64,000 nucleotides of DNA from Sclerodactyla briareus (GCA_026419785.1 JAODTK010005121.1:62001-126000), one strand, 5' to 3'; counted from the first letter of the stretch, positions 23,850 to 36,956 are shown. The notes: generated from the letters alone by a model not told the origin. Made by a program: numbers and translations.

Positions 23850-24437
23850 GTAATTGGGCCTGTGCGTGGTCTCTATGGGTATAACAAAAATAACCATCAC
23901 TGCATGGCAATTAGATCTGGCAAATCCCTGATGATCTCAATGAGTCCAACCTTATGTGGAGGCTGTGCTTGCTTCTTATCTATCTTCTTCCTGATCTTGC
24001 AGTTTATCACATCAAGAACAACCTATTGAGAAATGTTTTCGATGTTCCTCCGATTAAGGTGAAAAAAGTGAATTTCCAAAGTCCCGCTAATACATGCGTA
24101 ACACAAAATGCCCCCTATGGTTTGTCAGGAGCACGTCCCCTATTATTTCAGGCACAGGCACTCGTCACGTTGACGGACAGGCGGAGGCGGAATTTCCACA
24201 TTTCGAAAATACACACACATTGTCAAGTTACTCCGCGCGCATATTGTCGTGTTTTGCTGATCACAACATTCACTGCACACGGCCTATGTTAATGTATCTC
24301 AAATCATTCTGAAGAATTGAAAATACGATAAAAGTGTATCATTTTGCCACTGTTTTTTCTATGGGACAAGCTCAAGTCCCACCAAAAATTACAAGATGTC
24401 CCACCGGTGGGACGCGTCCCCAGGTTGAAAACCCTTG

Positions 24438-24445
24438 CTTTAGAT
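24438..24445 (+). other. Target-site duplication of outer hAT, right
   Basis: CTTTAGAT, the exact partner of 22654-22661, immediately after the element's terminal ...CCCTTG. Confidence 0.9.
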
Positions 24446-24563
24446 GAGGGGTGAGGCCCCACGCCATTCCGTGTTTTTGAAATGCGCTGTGCATGTGCTT
24501 TCAGTACATTAGATGTTGACAGGAAAATTCACATTATTTCTGAACAACATTACCCGCCTCAAT

Positions 24564-24575
24564 CACGTGACGTCA
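24564..24575. promoter_or_regulatory. Overlapping E-box and CRE
   Basis: CACGTG overlaps TGACGTCA, reading CACGTGACGTCA. Both are perfect consensus words. The site lies between the outer hAT and family C copy 2. There is no gene context. Confidence 0.4.
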
Positions 24576-24621
24576 TGCAAACAGCATGACGGCGATTACA
24601 CACGATACGACAACGCACCTT

Positions 24622-24950
24622 TAATAAGCCAGTTCGGAGTTAGTTTAATGAGATGATAATAATATTGTGTCGAATGTCATGAGGGAACGATAGCAGTTCG
24701 ACGTTGAACGTACAGTGTGCAGAACGATCTTTGATAACTCCTTTCAGCCGAAAATTACATATCCTGCCGACACAAAACTTTACAGATTTCCCCAAATTTA
24801 TCAACAGTAACACCGAAGACATTGGATGAATTGTTTGCGTTTTTAAATAACCCGTAACGATATTGCTATGGGGGCATCTCGTCTATCCCCCCCCCCCCCC
24901 AACAGTTCAGTGGTGAGCATGCGCGCTTACAACCACGAACTCGGCTTATG
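24622..24950 (+). mobile_element. Dispersed inverted-repeat element, family C copy 2
   Basis: It aligns by eye with 47233-47560 in the same orientation and with 14353-14722 inverted. The left end AATAAGCCAGTTCGGAG and the right end read inward (CATAAGCCGAGTTCG) form terminal inverted repeats of about 12 bases. A C-run lies near 24888-24900, at the position where copy 1 has its G-run in inverted orientation and copy 3 has none. No convincing target duplication was found, so the superfamily is unassigned. No coding content. Confidence 0.7.
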
Positions 24951-25890
24951 AGTAGCACCAGGAAAAGCGTCGTATTGCGTACCGGTAACGGCTGGATGTA
25001 GCGCGTTGATTTTCATACAATATCAGTGGGTTTTTTTCTCCTTTTGGTGTTTTTTTTTATATATAACTGTATAAGAAAAAGCCTACTGCTGAATAGTCAT
25101 TCCAGGATTTCTAGTTGACAGGTTTCGGGCGGGAAATCCCTTCCATTCCCCATGCATGCTTCCGCGGTCGTTTCGAGAGATAAGTCTGGAATTACGACGT
25201 CGACACGATACCCTCCTTTTAGGATAGCTCTTGAAAGCGGCATTACGAAGTTACTGTGGTGCTACGATATTTTGATCCGCATATATCTCCAGAGTCACCA
25301 TGACTCTTGACGGAGAAAACACGAATTTCGATTGAAGTCCCGAACAGTTACGCAATCCAACTGCTCCGAGAAGGAGAATTGAATGCCAGGAAGTAGTATT
25401 GCACAATAACAGTGCAAGGCTGTTCATAGCACAACTCCATTCTGTGGTGGGTGAAGTTGGTCTATTCTCCCTCAGATACAGTGGGCTATGATTCCCCCCT
25501 TCAGTGTCAGGGAGGTAAGTACATTTGGTCCTCGGAATTCCCGTATCTGCATTATAAGGAAGGTATATAGGGCCTACCGTGTACTGAAAACCAGTTATCA
25601 TCCGTGTGATATATGATTAGCAACGGTGGGCATGCCTGTTCAGGGTATTGAGTGGCGTCGCACGGACGTAACCCCCCCCCCCCCCGCCTTTCCCCGCCTA
25701 CCCGTTGATCACAAGTAACCGGCAAATTAGCAACAAAACCATCGTCGGTATTTCTCTCGGATATCTTTTATATTCCCCACTTCGGGGGCATATTCTGGGT
25801 TTGGCTTCGCCGTCTCCGCCGCGCGCCGCCGCTTCCGCGTCCGCGTCCGCCGCCGCGTTTCTTGTTAGCGCAAAACTCTCCAACACTTTG
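24951..25890. other. Non-coding stretch with C-run and GC-rich trinucleotide patch
   Basis: A GTGGCGTC word near 25652 followed by a C-run at about 25673-25685 resembles the ends of the hAT elements in this window, but no partner end was found. A (CGTCCG)/(GCCGCC)-type patch at about 25812-25860 gives an alanine/serine-rich frame that I regard as low complexity. A 116-codon minus-strand frame at 25251-25601 has no recognised domain. Confidence 0.35.
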
Positions 25891-26470
25891 TCCGCCGTTT
25901 GAGCCGAAACTTGGCACATGTCCGCCTTAGTGAAATCTCGGATGCGTCGGAAAGTGGCGTGCCACATGAACGGGGTCAGCTAATGTTGCATAATTTCCAC
26001 GATTGGAAGATTTCCCGTTAGCGCAATAATTAACGCTTTATCCGCTTTGACTGAAACTGTACACTTGTCCGCCCTAGGGAATTTCGGATGTAGTTCGGAA
26101 AGTGGGCATCGCTGCAATGCTGGGGGCCGCCTACTAATTGCCATAATTTTCGCGCGAAATTTTCAAGTCGTCGGAATTTTGAACGAAACTTGGTGGGTAG
26201 GGGACCTATAGTTAATCCCGAAAAATGTGGAGGTCCTTTCAAGGTCATCGGAGGTCAAACTTGCAAAATTTATGCGATTTTCCAAACTTGTCAGATTTGA
26301 ACGAAACTTGGTGGGATGGGGCTAATTTGTTCCTCACCAAAGTTAGAAGTCATTTCAAAGATGATCATGTGTCAAATTCGCCATAATTACATGTGCCTAG
26401 CAAACACCCAGGCTTACAACAAAACTGGTGGGATGAAGTGGTCTTGGTTCTGACCAAAATGGGGGTCTTT
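25891..26470 (+). repeat. Ancient tandem array, 116-137 bp period, about five units
   Basis: Diverged units each carry a GAAACTTGG(TGGGATGGGG)-type word (ACAAAACTGGTGGGATG in the last). Anchors are near 25916, 26053, 26185, 26303 and 26419, giving spacings of 137, 132, 118 and 116. The early units also share TTGTCCGCC and the middle ones TTTGAACGAAACTTGGTGGG. Heavy divergence indicates an old array. No coding content. Confidence 0.65.
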
Positions 26471-29400
26471 AAGGGGGGATTAGATACATTCTTCCCAATG
26501 ATTGGCCTCAAAAAGTGGGGGGAGATACACGTGGCGGTTTACCCGCCTACAAACGTCTCGTTTGTTGTATGGATTACGTACACAACTGAGGTTCACACCC
26601 ACTTTGGTCCCAGCGACGTAAGAATTTTGTACGATTGGACTATATTATCAGGATGATTCAGGATACCACGGTGGCGACACACGGCGTAGTCACGCTATAT
26701 AGGACTATAGGAAACGGTCAGCACTGTTACGTTAGACCCTATACGTTCATACTGCATGTAATTGGAAAGGGTATTATAACCTCGCTATTCTCTGCAATCT
26801 AGGAATTCGCTCTCTAACTAATTCAACGAATCAATAGCTACAGTAACGAATAACCCATTTTTTAGGACAATCGTCGCCCTCTGTCAGGAAGATGCACAGT
26901 TGTAAAATTCAACACGTACTAGATAGTACATCTATACGAGGATAGTCTGTTCAAGACCTCGTGACTGTGACTCAATTTTGCCCTTCTCACACACATCTCG
27001 CTCCCGTATACAGCCCTTAACAGTCGGTCCCGAGATATGTTTCGCACGACGTCTTGTAGGACTGGCGCGACGTGCCTACTAACTGCATATGCAAAGCCTG
27101 TTGGATGGGCAAATTCCCAATCATGCATCCAGTACCGCCTAACGTAGAAAAGGCTAAGTGAGTTGGTCGAAACTATCACTCTTTTTCAGGCCTACTTGCA
27201 CCAAAATTAATCAACAACGAGAAACGGTTCATTAAGTTTTTAAATTTTAGCTGGCAAAATGAGTTCCACATACGCTTTCACCACTCGCTGAGAACTTTCG
27301 CTTCAAAGCATTAAACAGCTTTGAACACTTCACATTCTCGATCGTCGCTCCACACAACTCTCTAGGTCTGTTCCTATATCGTATATTCATGTTGCCTATC
27401 TATCTTTGTGTCGAATAAGAATATTCAACAAGCATAATAAGTGGCAGACTTCTCCGACAGAAAATGAATTTTTCTATTCCATCTGTCAATATTACTAATT
27501 TTCATTCCATATATAACACACAGATTTTGGAGAGCAATATAAAAATTCAGTATGTTAGTTTAAATAGGGTTTCCTAGAAGCCGAATTAGCAACACACGGG
27601 ACGTAAACCACTACTTGAAACGGTGTGAATGTGATTGCGTTGCTTCAGATGTAAAGATAATGACGTCATATTGACAGTTCCTTCCCAAAGACGAAGCTAT
27701 TGCCATTCACCGGTCACCACCGCTACATATTATAGCCGTGGAAGGCACAACTGGTTGGTTCGTTGCAACATATGCTTCGTCTTAACCAGACTAATACTGG
27801 GGAGGATCACCGATCTGTGTCAAATTTACCATAACAGGTTAAAGGTCTCCGCACTTGGTCATGTCCGATCGGGTCTGGTGTACAAGTGTTGTCGGCAAAA
27901 ACTTCCCCCTTCCCCGCTGCTCGACGGGAAAGACTACTTTCCATTAAAAATCCGGAAGGTTGCCGATTGTGGCGGAACCGCGGAGATGAAGACTGAACCG
28001 GAACCCAGAGCGCAGTGATGTCCTTTCATTGCCACTGGGGCATGGAGTACTGTTTCATTTAGTTCATGTTATTATCATGGGACTTTGACTTCGACCTAAT
28101 CCCAAAACGTACTAGAACCATCTTCTTTTTGTCGCGTGGACATCATTCAACCACGGATGATGTCTGTTTTTGGTGCTGGGTATCAGGTGTTGCGAGACGG
28201 AATTATGTTTCTTTCGGTATCACGACCAACGCTCAGACGGAGCACATGCACTGTACACTTTCGTAAGGCATACTGTTTTTGGGCCTGCCCCACACTAATT
28301 CGGTCATGAAATTTGGTCTCTGAGCTTGTGCGTGTTTTGGAATTTGAGTGAACTGCCGGAACCTGTCACGCAACAGTAGAATACAACACGCAGGGCTCAC
28401 GTCATAAAGCGATGTTTCTCGATTCCATTTCCCCGTTTTGTGAGTAATACTCAATAGTCACACCTTTCAATCAACGACCCTCCCGCTATTGAATAGGGGT
28501 TGTCACGCAGATTCCGGGTTCAATAGGTGTTAACGTTTGGCCTGTCCTGGCGGTGAGAGTATAGCCTAGCGTGTTTGAATGTAAGTGACTTATGGGGAAC
28601 GAATGACGCTATACCACCTCCCCTCTGCCCTTACTTCCTCAAACCTCACTTCGACAAGGGGAAGGGGGGGGGCGGGTTCTGTCATCCAGCAGGGGATCGA
28701 ACAATTAATAGTGTTTCAAATTAACTAACTCTTGTAGAATAGACTACCTGTTTGCGTGTCAGTACTCGTCTACATCTTTGTAGCCTCAGAGTAGCACATC
28801 ATTTTCTTCAACACAAAAAAAAAAAAAACATATTCAATTCCTGGATGTATGGGAGTGAGTTGTTCCCCACCATGAAACCACTAAAACGCAATTAGACTGG
28901 TGTATTTCAAGTCTGAATACCTTGAGACTGCCTATATAATCAGTGGTTTGGTTTTATTTGCCCATTAAGAGATGATAATTATAATATGGGTGAACAGCGA
29001 GTGGGGAACGGTTGAACTGTGGATGAACCGTCCTGACTATAAACCAAAACCTGTACTCGCCTCACTATAGAATTAATAACAGGGGCCTGGGAATCGCCAC
29101 ATGGACAAACCACAGGTTTACGATCACGCTACATAATGCCGACCGCGCCTTGAGGATAAATGTAAACACAATTGCGAAGCAGAATCCTATGGTAATCCAT
29201 CCGTTGAATATGTTTAAAATCTTTGTAAGCGCTTTGGCGGCTAGCCTATATTTGTTGCCGTTGCCCTTCAACGTGGTATATACTGTGTAGTGGGAATAAA
29301 GTAAAATATATATAATATAAAACCATATAGGAATCCCACTTATTTGCTCTTAACAATGTCACCACTACTAGCCCTGCAATAATTTTTAAACCCTTTTTTG

Positions 29401-32230
29401 TCTAATTCTGTACGATATTACCGCAACCGGAGGCAGCATTTGTCGTCTAGTATGTTCAATAGGGTGATCACAGCAATGACTATTAATTGTTCGTTAAATG
29501 AGTTAATATAATAATTGCGTGCATTTGAAAGTACAAATATTACTAGCTCATTTCTGTGGTGGAAAAGTATAAATGTGGTCAGCTTATTGGAATATTGGTT
29601 AACCAAACATAACCACTGCCGACTTTTATCAATACCGCGCAGTCCTTGTATTTCTCGATGGACCCAGAAAAAGTAATAATCGGGAATGTACAACCTACAT
29701 AATAGAACGGGCACATAACAACGGATCAGACTGGAGCAGGGTATAAACATAGAGGAAAATTACCACCTTCCCATCAGTACCAGTCACCAGACTCTCAATT
29801 TCGAGAGGAACTGGAGAGACACAGTAATCTGACATGGGGCAGGTACACTGTGGGGAACTTGTGATTACCGCTCTGGTGGATAGGTCTCTAAGAGGAGAGG
29901 TGTTCCCAAGCCCTCCCTTGCCTTGCGAGACACCCTCCCCCCTTAGACGCATCTCCGGAGAATGCCTGACCCCTGGTGAAATAAATGTTCCCCCTCCTCA
30001 TGTGCCTTCCAACTGTTAGTCCTAATTGAGAAGCTTAATGACACCACTGCGGTGCCTCACGTTTTTAGTTGGCCGTAACAACTGTAGCCTATAAAACACA
30101 GGCAAGGCCTGCAATGTGTTACACATTACGCTTCGTGACTCATGAATTAATTAATTCTTAGTCTTTACAGAGAGTGACCTACTACACTGGGCTAAAGGAT
30201 AAAACAAAATATCCCGTCGGTTGTCCACCATCCTCGTTTCCCGGTAATCGAGATGATCCGCCATTGATAGTTTGATACGTGACAATTCCCAGAACTCGGC
30301 AGTTCCCCAGTAACTGTTTATAAGTGGGATCGTCGAGCAAGGACAGGCCCTCGCCCACCGGGGGCCCACATTCCTGAAACGGTATCACGCCGAGAAGACT
30401 CCTTCCCCTGAACTGCTGAAGGTCAAACAGTGACGTAGGCACTAATACCTGAATGCGGTACTCGTCTAATAATAATATATTAAGAGGTATGAAGACTTGG
30501 AAGGATTCTGCGGTTTTTTCGGCCTTAGTTTTTGGCTAATCTTAGAATCGTTATTGAACTGAAGTTTTTGTGCTACGCATTGTAACACCCAAATGTCGTT
30601 GATGCAGTATATCTTTGCATAGTTCGTTTAACATTGCTTAATTAACCTTTCTTTTGTCCTAGTTCCTTCCTGCCCTTTCCTGCCCGTTTCTTTCATTCAC
30701 CTGAAATGAAGGTAATAGAACATGAATGTTTCATCTACTCTCATCTAAGGCTAACAACACGGGCTGTCAGTGATGGTGGTAAAATGCACACATCTCGCAA
30801 ACTGACTGGAGGTGTTTACTGATTACTGGCCGAGGGCCGGGTCGTGACTCGAGACCCACACACAAAAATTGGTACTTTAGGAACTACTGCTTCGGACCCA
30901 CCACGTATTGGCGGCGACCTCGAAGGAGAATGGTGCATGCAGGGGAAAGTCTTCTCCCGCCAATATTTCTAGTGGGGAAAAATATCTAATGTTTGGAGAC
31001 CTCAACACAGTCAATACATCAATGACTGAATAATGATGCTGTTATTATTAAATACATTCCGATCCCACCAAGTGCAGACGAATTAGTTTAAGTTTGAAGA
31101 TTGCATGGGTCGTGCAAGGTCGTGCATCTACAATTTCAGATTCAAAACTCCAGCAGGAATTTGATAAACAGCAGATCAGGCATAGAATAGAACAATGTTC
31201 GATATATATATTGCAAAAATGAAATACAATAATTTATCGATAGGCGCCCCGAGTTTCTGATGAATGGATGGAATGAAATAGGGAAGATTTTTGGGACACT
31301 TCGCGCAGTTTCAGCTTCCTATGGTATATTGGTTCATACATAGTTACATGAAATGTAATGAAAACCAGGGAAACTTCTGACCGCGTTTTATAAATCGTCG
31401 ATCGCAGTTCTCCCACCACATGCACACACTTTCCGAACCGGATCGACGCACTGAATGATTGAGAGCATTGACATACTTGAATGAATTAAGGCTAAACGAG
31501 ATAAATCTATCTTTTTCCCATGCCAAGACCCATATTCCTGCAAAATTGCAACTGGAATGACTTCGTCGATATTTATTAAGGAGAACACACGCGGAAGTTT
31601 AGCACCTCGACATCCCCCATACTCATCAGTGGATCACGTCACATGTATACCTGTATACAGGTAAATGCTACTGTATGAGCAGCATTTTCCTGATGTGTAT
31701 ATCATGAAATTATCACCAAGAAATCGGGAGGATTCCATAGATGCGAGATACGGTATTAATGTTAAAATCTTTTTTTTTTTTTTTTTTTACGTTGATAATG
31801 ACGCGAATTGCATAAAAAACAGTATGAAGATGCCAGAAGACCATATGAATACAGCGCCTAATGTATTCGGACATTACCGGTTCGTATGTTGCAGCTTTAT
31901 GAGGATGTTCCATAGAGAGGAAGCGGCTTCAACGCCGCATTGGTAATTTATCTACGCAGTACTCGTTCCATTCTATTCGGAATAAATTTTGCCCCACATG
32001 AACCATATCTCCATGTCTCCATCTCGAGATCAATACAGCATATAAGGAGTAGGACACGTTACCGACTATGCTCACGTGTATTTTACATTTATACCCCTCG
32101 TTGTCCCTGCGCCAATCCCTGTGGGATGTCCCTGCTTTGTGCTGATGAAATTCCACACAATGGTGCCTGATATGCGTTGTCCTCTCTCAAGCTCTAACTG
32201 ATTTTCATTCCTTCCGGTATTGGGGATCAA
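26471..32230. other. Long stretch without a supportable gene
   Basis: Frames up to 127 codons (for example 27635-28018, Cys/Arg-rich) show no recognised family. A CRE octamer TGACGTCA lies at 27661-27668. An A-run is at about 28816-28828 and a long T-run at 31770-31788. A perfect palindrome ACCTGTATACAGGT lies at 31649-31662. Base composition is ordinary and I found no repeats of this stretch within the window. A diverged single-copy exon could be hidden here, but none is visible by reading. Confidence 0.35.
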
Positions 32231-32254
32231 TGGCGGTGCACTGCAGAAGGTTGG

Positions 32255-32580
32255 GCCCAAGTGCCCATTCTATGAAATGACGCAAAATGTGTATTTCCTC
32301 CTATACAAATTTTGTTGCACTATGTTGACAATGGATCATATAGGTGGGCTTCGTCTAAAAAACAGTTTCCTGTTGGGGTGCCATTTTGAGCCCAAAGCTC
32401 GGTGTGGGCGTTACATGCAATGGTCCTTAGGTAGTGGGCTCAGGATCGGAGGTGTTTGGGAAGTTTCAACCCAATGCCCCGTTTGGGCCCATTATATGAA
32501 TTACACAAAAAATTATCACTCCATCCCAATTTTGTGGCAGTGAAGCTATAGGTCATAATTATAATGGGCAATTTTTCACC
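32255..32580 (+). repeat. Ancient tandem duplication, about 225-bp period
   Basis: GCCCATTCTATGAAAT at about 32262 and GCCCATTATATGAATT at about 32487 are followed by related CACAAAA/CGCAAAATG and TCC..CAATTTTGT...GCA segments. The copies are heavily diverged. Confidence 0.5.
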
Positions 32581-33731
32581 ATTTGGTTCGAACGGTCAAG
32601 CTGCTCTGCTCCCCCTATAGGCCTACAGATCAAATAAATGATCATGAAAGACGTCAGTCTTCGACATGACTAAACCTCTCTCGAATCCGTCGCATAATTC
32701 GTTAAATTCATTAGTGAGATTATATTCTGCGGTGCCGATGAGGTCGAACCTTTCTCGTGGAAGTGGAGGGCGGATGTATGGGCCAGATGGAGACTAAACA
32801 ACCTCATTCATATGCGCTATTCGCGTTGTTGAGCAGAACGGGGGATATTGAGAGGTGCAGCGTCTTATACCACAGGATTCAGTTGGTTCGGGTAACCTGA
32901 AACGCATTTCCATCTAAGAGGCTGCATGGGAAGCGCTTGACGCCTGAATTTATCTAGTCACGTTATTTTGTTAGGGTCTGCATTCTATGGTACTGATAGT
33001 TAGATAGAATGGAACCAACATTACGCTCGCGTATGTATCTCTGAGGTACAGTGGGCCAGTACTGGAGTCTCCACCTTTGGTCGCCCCTAAGCGAGGATAC
33101 AGAGGCTTCTGTTCAGACTGTTCTACAGCCCACACGCAGTATATTCACCAGTTCCCGTCCTTGCCAATTCACATGACAGCGTGACCCGTGACTTGAGCGA
33201 ACTATTCGCGCATCCAATATTACAGTAATTCTGACCAGAGGCCACCCCCACCTTTTGCAGTGAAAACCGCTACCACATATATGAATAATACACCCACCGT
33301 TAACCTCGTTAATCATAGAGGTGAACATGTAAGTGAGCATAAATAGGCATACATGTATGTGAAATTCGGTCTTGACAAGCCTCATGCCCCTCAGGCTGGG
33401 ATCACTCATGATGCCATAAAATAAATATAACCACAAATTGTGAAGAGTTTCACGCAGAGTTTTATAACTTTTATTGCCTTGTTTTCGTTGACGGGGTGGA
33501 AAATGTAGCAGTGCTGCATGGGTACTTGGAAAAAAAAACTCTTCATAAAATGTAAACCACTCCGACCACATTGCGGTATCCCGGGTTTAATATAACTCTG
33601 ATCACAGAGGTATTTTACTCCCTTGAATATATTACATCATCCCACGGTGTTATGAGGTAGGGCAGAATCCCTTGCGATCCACGTTGTCGTAAAAGGGAAG
33701 CCCGTTAGCCCACGCCCACCATTTTGCCGCC

Positions 33732-34017
33732 GTACGGTGCAAGGCGCGTACCGAGAAATTTGTCCGGGGGGGGGGTCGTAACCCAAGGTCAGTGCTGCCC
33801 TCATTAAAATGGCCCCACCCCCCTATTGGCAAATAAGTACAATTTATGGCCCTTAGACACATGCTGCTGCAATATTTGCTAAATAACAGCTGCAAAACCT
33901 CCACTGAACTGCAAAAAAAAAACAGTTTTTGTGTTAAAAATGTATGGTCACTTGGGTGATGGGGGGTTCTGACCCCCCCCCCCCCCCCCCCTCGTTGGGT
34001 ACTCCACTGGCACGGTG
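33732..34017 (-). mobile_element. hAT-type MITE, family A copy 1, with target duplication
   Basis: The element proper is 33740-34009 (270 bp). Flanks GTACGGTG and GCACGGTG match at 7 of 8 bases. The left end is CAAGGCGCGTACCGAG and the right end, read inward, CAGTGGAGTACCCAACGAGG. Both run into G-tracts read inward (10 G left; about 20 C on the plus strand right). The core is shared with copies at 51047, 51696 and 59485, including AACAGCTGCAAAACCTC and the TTAGCAAATATT-type segment. It is non-coding and non-autonomous. Confidence 0.9.
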
Positions 34018-34429
34018 TGATGCTGATCATCACGGATATAGATCACATGTTACAGCACATGGGCTATCATTACGTGTTTTGTATCTTCAGTCAGCGCCAA
34101 TGACGACCATATATAGGAGTGCGCTATGTAAACCCGTACCGTCTACGATAGAATGATCAGTGAATCACACTCGACAGAATAACAATTACCGGTACCTGGT
34201 TACGTTATGGTCTAATATAGTGTCATTGCATTCACAATCACCGTAGTTATACGCAGTCCAATAACAGTGTACAAGCTTTGGAAACTCCTCTGAAGGCAAT
34301 TCCTTACCGTACTATTACTAGCTCGAACTATCTTTCGGTTACCCGGGTGCTACTGACAGTGATTAACTAGACACTGGAAGGTCCCCACTTCTGAGCAATC
34401 AGTGGGTGCCTAAGTCATCTAATTTTTTG

Positions 34430-34700
34430 AGAGGATTAATGTTGTTCAAACGCGACAAAGCTTGAGGAATCGCATATATATTGCAAAAGTTGACCTCTCA
34501 GGCTCTCATGACCTCAACCTAATTGTCTGAATCTAATCTATATTCACCAAGTTCCGTTCAACTCTTACCAATTTGAGGAAATCGCTTAATATTCACGAAA
34601 CTTGACTAGATGTTGTCTACACTAACCGAATATTGTTGGAATCCGACAACTTTTGAAAATCGTAAAAAAAAAAATATAAAAAAATCATGCAAATTAGCGT
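34430..34700 (+). repeat. Diverged tandem-like repeats with (T)TGAGGAAATCGC words
   Basis: AGCTTGAGGAATCGCATATATATTG near 34462, AATTTGAGGAAATCGCTTAATATTC near 34572 and CAACTTTTGAAAATCG near 34648 appear to be old units of a repeat of about 100 bp. Similarity is weak. An AT-rich run follows at 34664-34690. Confidence 0.35.
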
Positions 34701-35789
34701 AAACCTCCAGGCCCCGTCATGCGGCACTGTCCAACTTTCGAACCCATCCGAGATTTTACTATGACGGACATGTGTGCTATGTTCAGCTCATACGACACTG
34801 GTTGGAGAGTTTTGCGCTCACAAAGAACAACTTCTGGTGGAGATAGCGAACCCAAGACCATAACTGCATAATATCTCTGGAGTGGGGATATAATTCGCCT
34901 AAACCTTCCAACGATACAAAGGCTACTACCGGTACCAATCTTGTAGTATGGTATATCTCCAGCATATTTAACGATCTCTATACACCTGATATAGATCAGT
35001 GGTTTGCATACAAATCTGTTGGAAGACGCACCGAACAAGGCAACATATCAATTTAACATACTCGTTAATGCTTCCTTCGTATACACGTATAGTCCCTAGT
35101 TCACATTCTGACCTTTGACCCGAGAAGTTGCGTATATTCTAAACCGGTACCGATTATAGGTCTGTGGATTTATACCCAGCTTCACACCAGGGAACCCGAT
35201 TGTTCAGGCTTCGTGACGTCGCCCACGTCACGATGAGTTCTGCGATTGACAACTTTCCGGCAGCGCGTTGGAAGTTGATTGTCGGAACGTTTGCACCACG
35301 TGATCTCTGACGTACGAGGAAGTTGATCAGTTTTATTTACCTTCAGTACGCTCCAGTAGGCGACATTAATACCCTTAGCAGCAGTACTGTTTGGGCCTTT
35401 GATAAGATTGGGTTCGCGGTGGCAGGCATTGTGTGTAGGCTATTTTATTACTCATTGAGTCAGTATGTATGCCTAACAATGGGACCAATGTAGTGCAAGC
35501 AGTTTTTTTGCTTTGCACATTGCCCTACCCTGTATGCTAGTCCCATGTGTATTTATATGGAGTATGTGAAGCTCCGGAGTTATGCTAGACTGCTTAGGCC
35601 TCCCTGCTATACAATAGGAATCACTGACAAACATGGCATGATCACGTCTATTTTTTGGTCATTGACAGTTGCCATGTAAGCTTGAGTGTCCGACTCAAGG
35701 AGTTTCGAACCATTTCTGTTGTGTTTTCCAGAAGCAAAGTAAAACTTATTATATTAATATTATTATCATTAATGATATTATTATACTAT

Positions 35790-36110
35790 TGTTATGTGGT
35801 GGGAACAGCCTATTCGTGTTGGTTATAATGGTTTGTGGGTGGTTCTACGTCGTAGTGGTGGTATTTTAATGGTTGACCGTGGTGTCTGGTGGGCGCTGTG
35901 TTGATTGTGGCACCGTTGTTTGTACCATGATGGTGGTTTCGTTCCGTAGAATGCAGTCGTAGTTGCTTGTGAATGGTCGGTATATCCTAGTGTAGCGGTG
36001 GTAGTGGTATTGGCGGTGGTACTGGTGACCGTGGTGTTACTGATAGGCCGCAGTGATGATGGCGGTACCGTTGTTGTAGCATATGGTGCTGGTGGTCCAT
36101 ATTCATGGAC
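35790..36110 (+). repeat. Degenerate GGT/GTT trinucleotide-rich tract
   Basis: About 320 bases are dominated by GTGGTG, GGTGGT, GTTGTT and TGGTGGT words with strong T/G strand asymmetry and no regular longer period. It is consistent with an old expanded trinucleotide repeat. Frames through it are low complexity. Confidence 0.65.
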
Positions 36111-36956
36111 CTGTACACGAAGAGTGTGAGTAATGGTACGTTGGTGATCGGGTTAAACTAGTGTGTTGTGGGTAGCGGCTGTATTTAGACCTCTACTCTG
36201 CGAGACCCGCGCCTGATCAATGTAAGGGTGGAAACACGGCCGTATACATTTTCTGATATCGCTCTGTTATACACTGTAAGGTGTCTAAACAGCAAAATTC
36301 AACAAGTCAAACAAGTCATCTTATAAAAGGACGGTAAGAATAGAACAGACCAAAATCATGTACTCAATTTTACTTGGAATAGTCCGAATGCAGGTTGTCA
36401 GCGATCCTTGTTCATGTACTGGCAGTATAGGTTCATACATGGTATATCGTTCATTGCCTTGATGTTATGTCCCACGGGAAGTAATTGTGTCGGCTCTATG
36501 TATCCTGTTAGCCTTACTGGACTGGGGGTCAGATTGGAAAAATCGAATAACCAAGAGGCTGAACAAGTATCAAGCTAGCATCCCGATTCACCATTAAAAA
36601 TATAGGAGCAATTAATATCTTCATGCCGCCGCGGCATCTCCGATCATGACGTCCACTTCCCAACTCCGATTATTTGTGCACCATTTCACCTCAAAACGGA
36701 ATGGCAAGTTCTACTTCTAGATCCTCTTCCCGGGAAATTGTGTACTTTTTCGAACTAGCCTAAGTCGTAATTTCTGGCCCCGTCATACCTGTCTACAAAA
36801 CAATTACCGCCAGTCTATCAATTTCAATTGAAAAACGGAACTTGAGTCCAATTATGAGAAGACAACATAGCTGGCGATGCGAAGGTTTTTTTTTTCTTCT
36901 TACAACCACTCTACATCTCGCTCAGGCATCAACACTCAACAATTTGGTGTTGCTTT

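Larger units (their letters stand above)
22662..24437. mobile_element. hAT-superfamily transposon (outer), interrupted by a second hAT
   Basis: The left end CAGGGGTTTTCCACCT and the right end read inward (CAAGGGTTTTCAACCT) match at 14 of 16 bases. They are flanked by a perfect 8-bp target duplication CTTTAGAT. Total span is 1776 bp, of which 987 bp is a nested hAT, leaving about 790 bp of original element. It is therefore non-autonomous, with no room for a transposase of about 600 residues and no such frame seen. GTCCCAC words recur inside both ends. Superfamily assignment rests on TIR style and duplication length. Confidence 0.9.
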
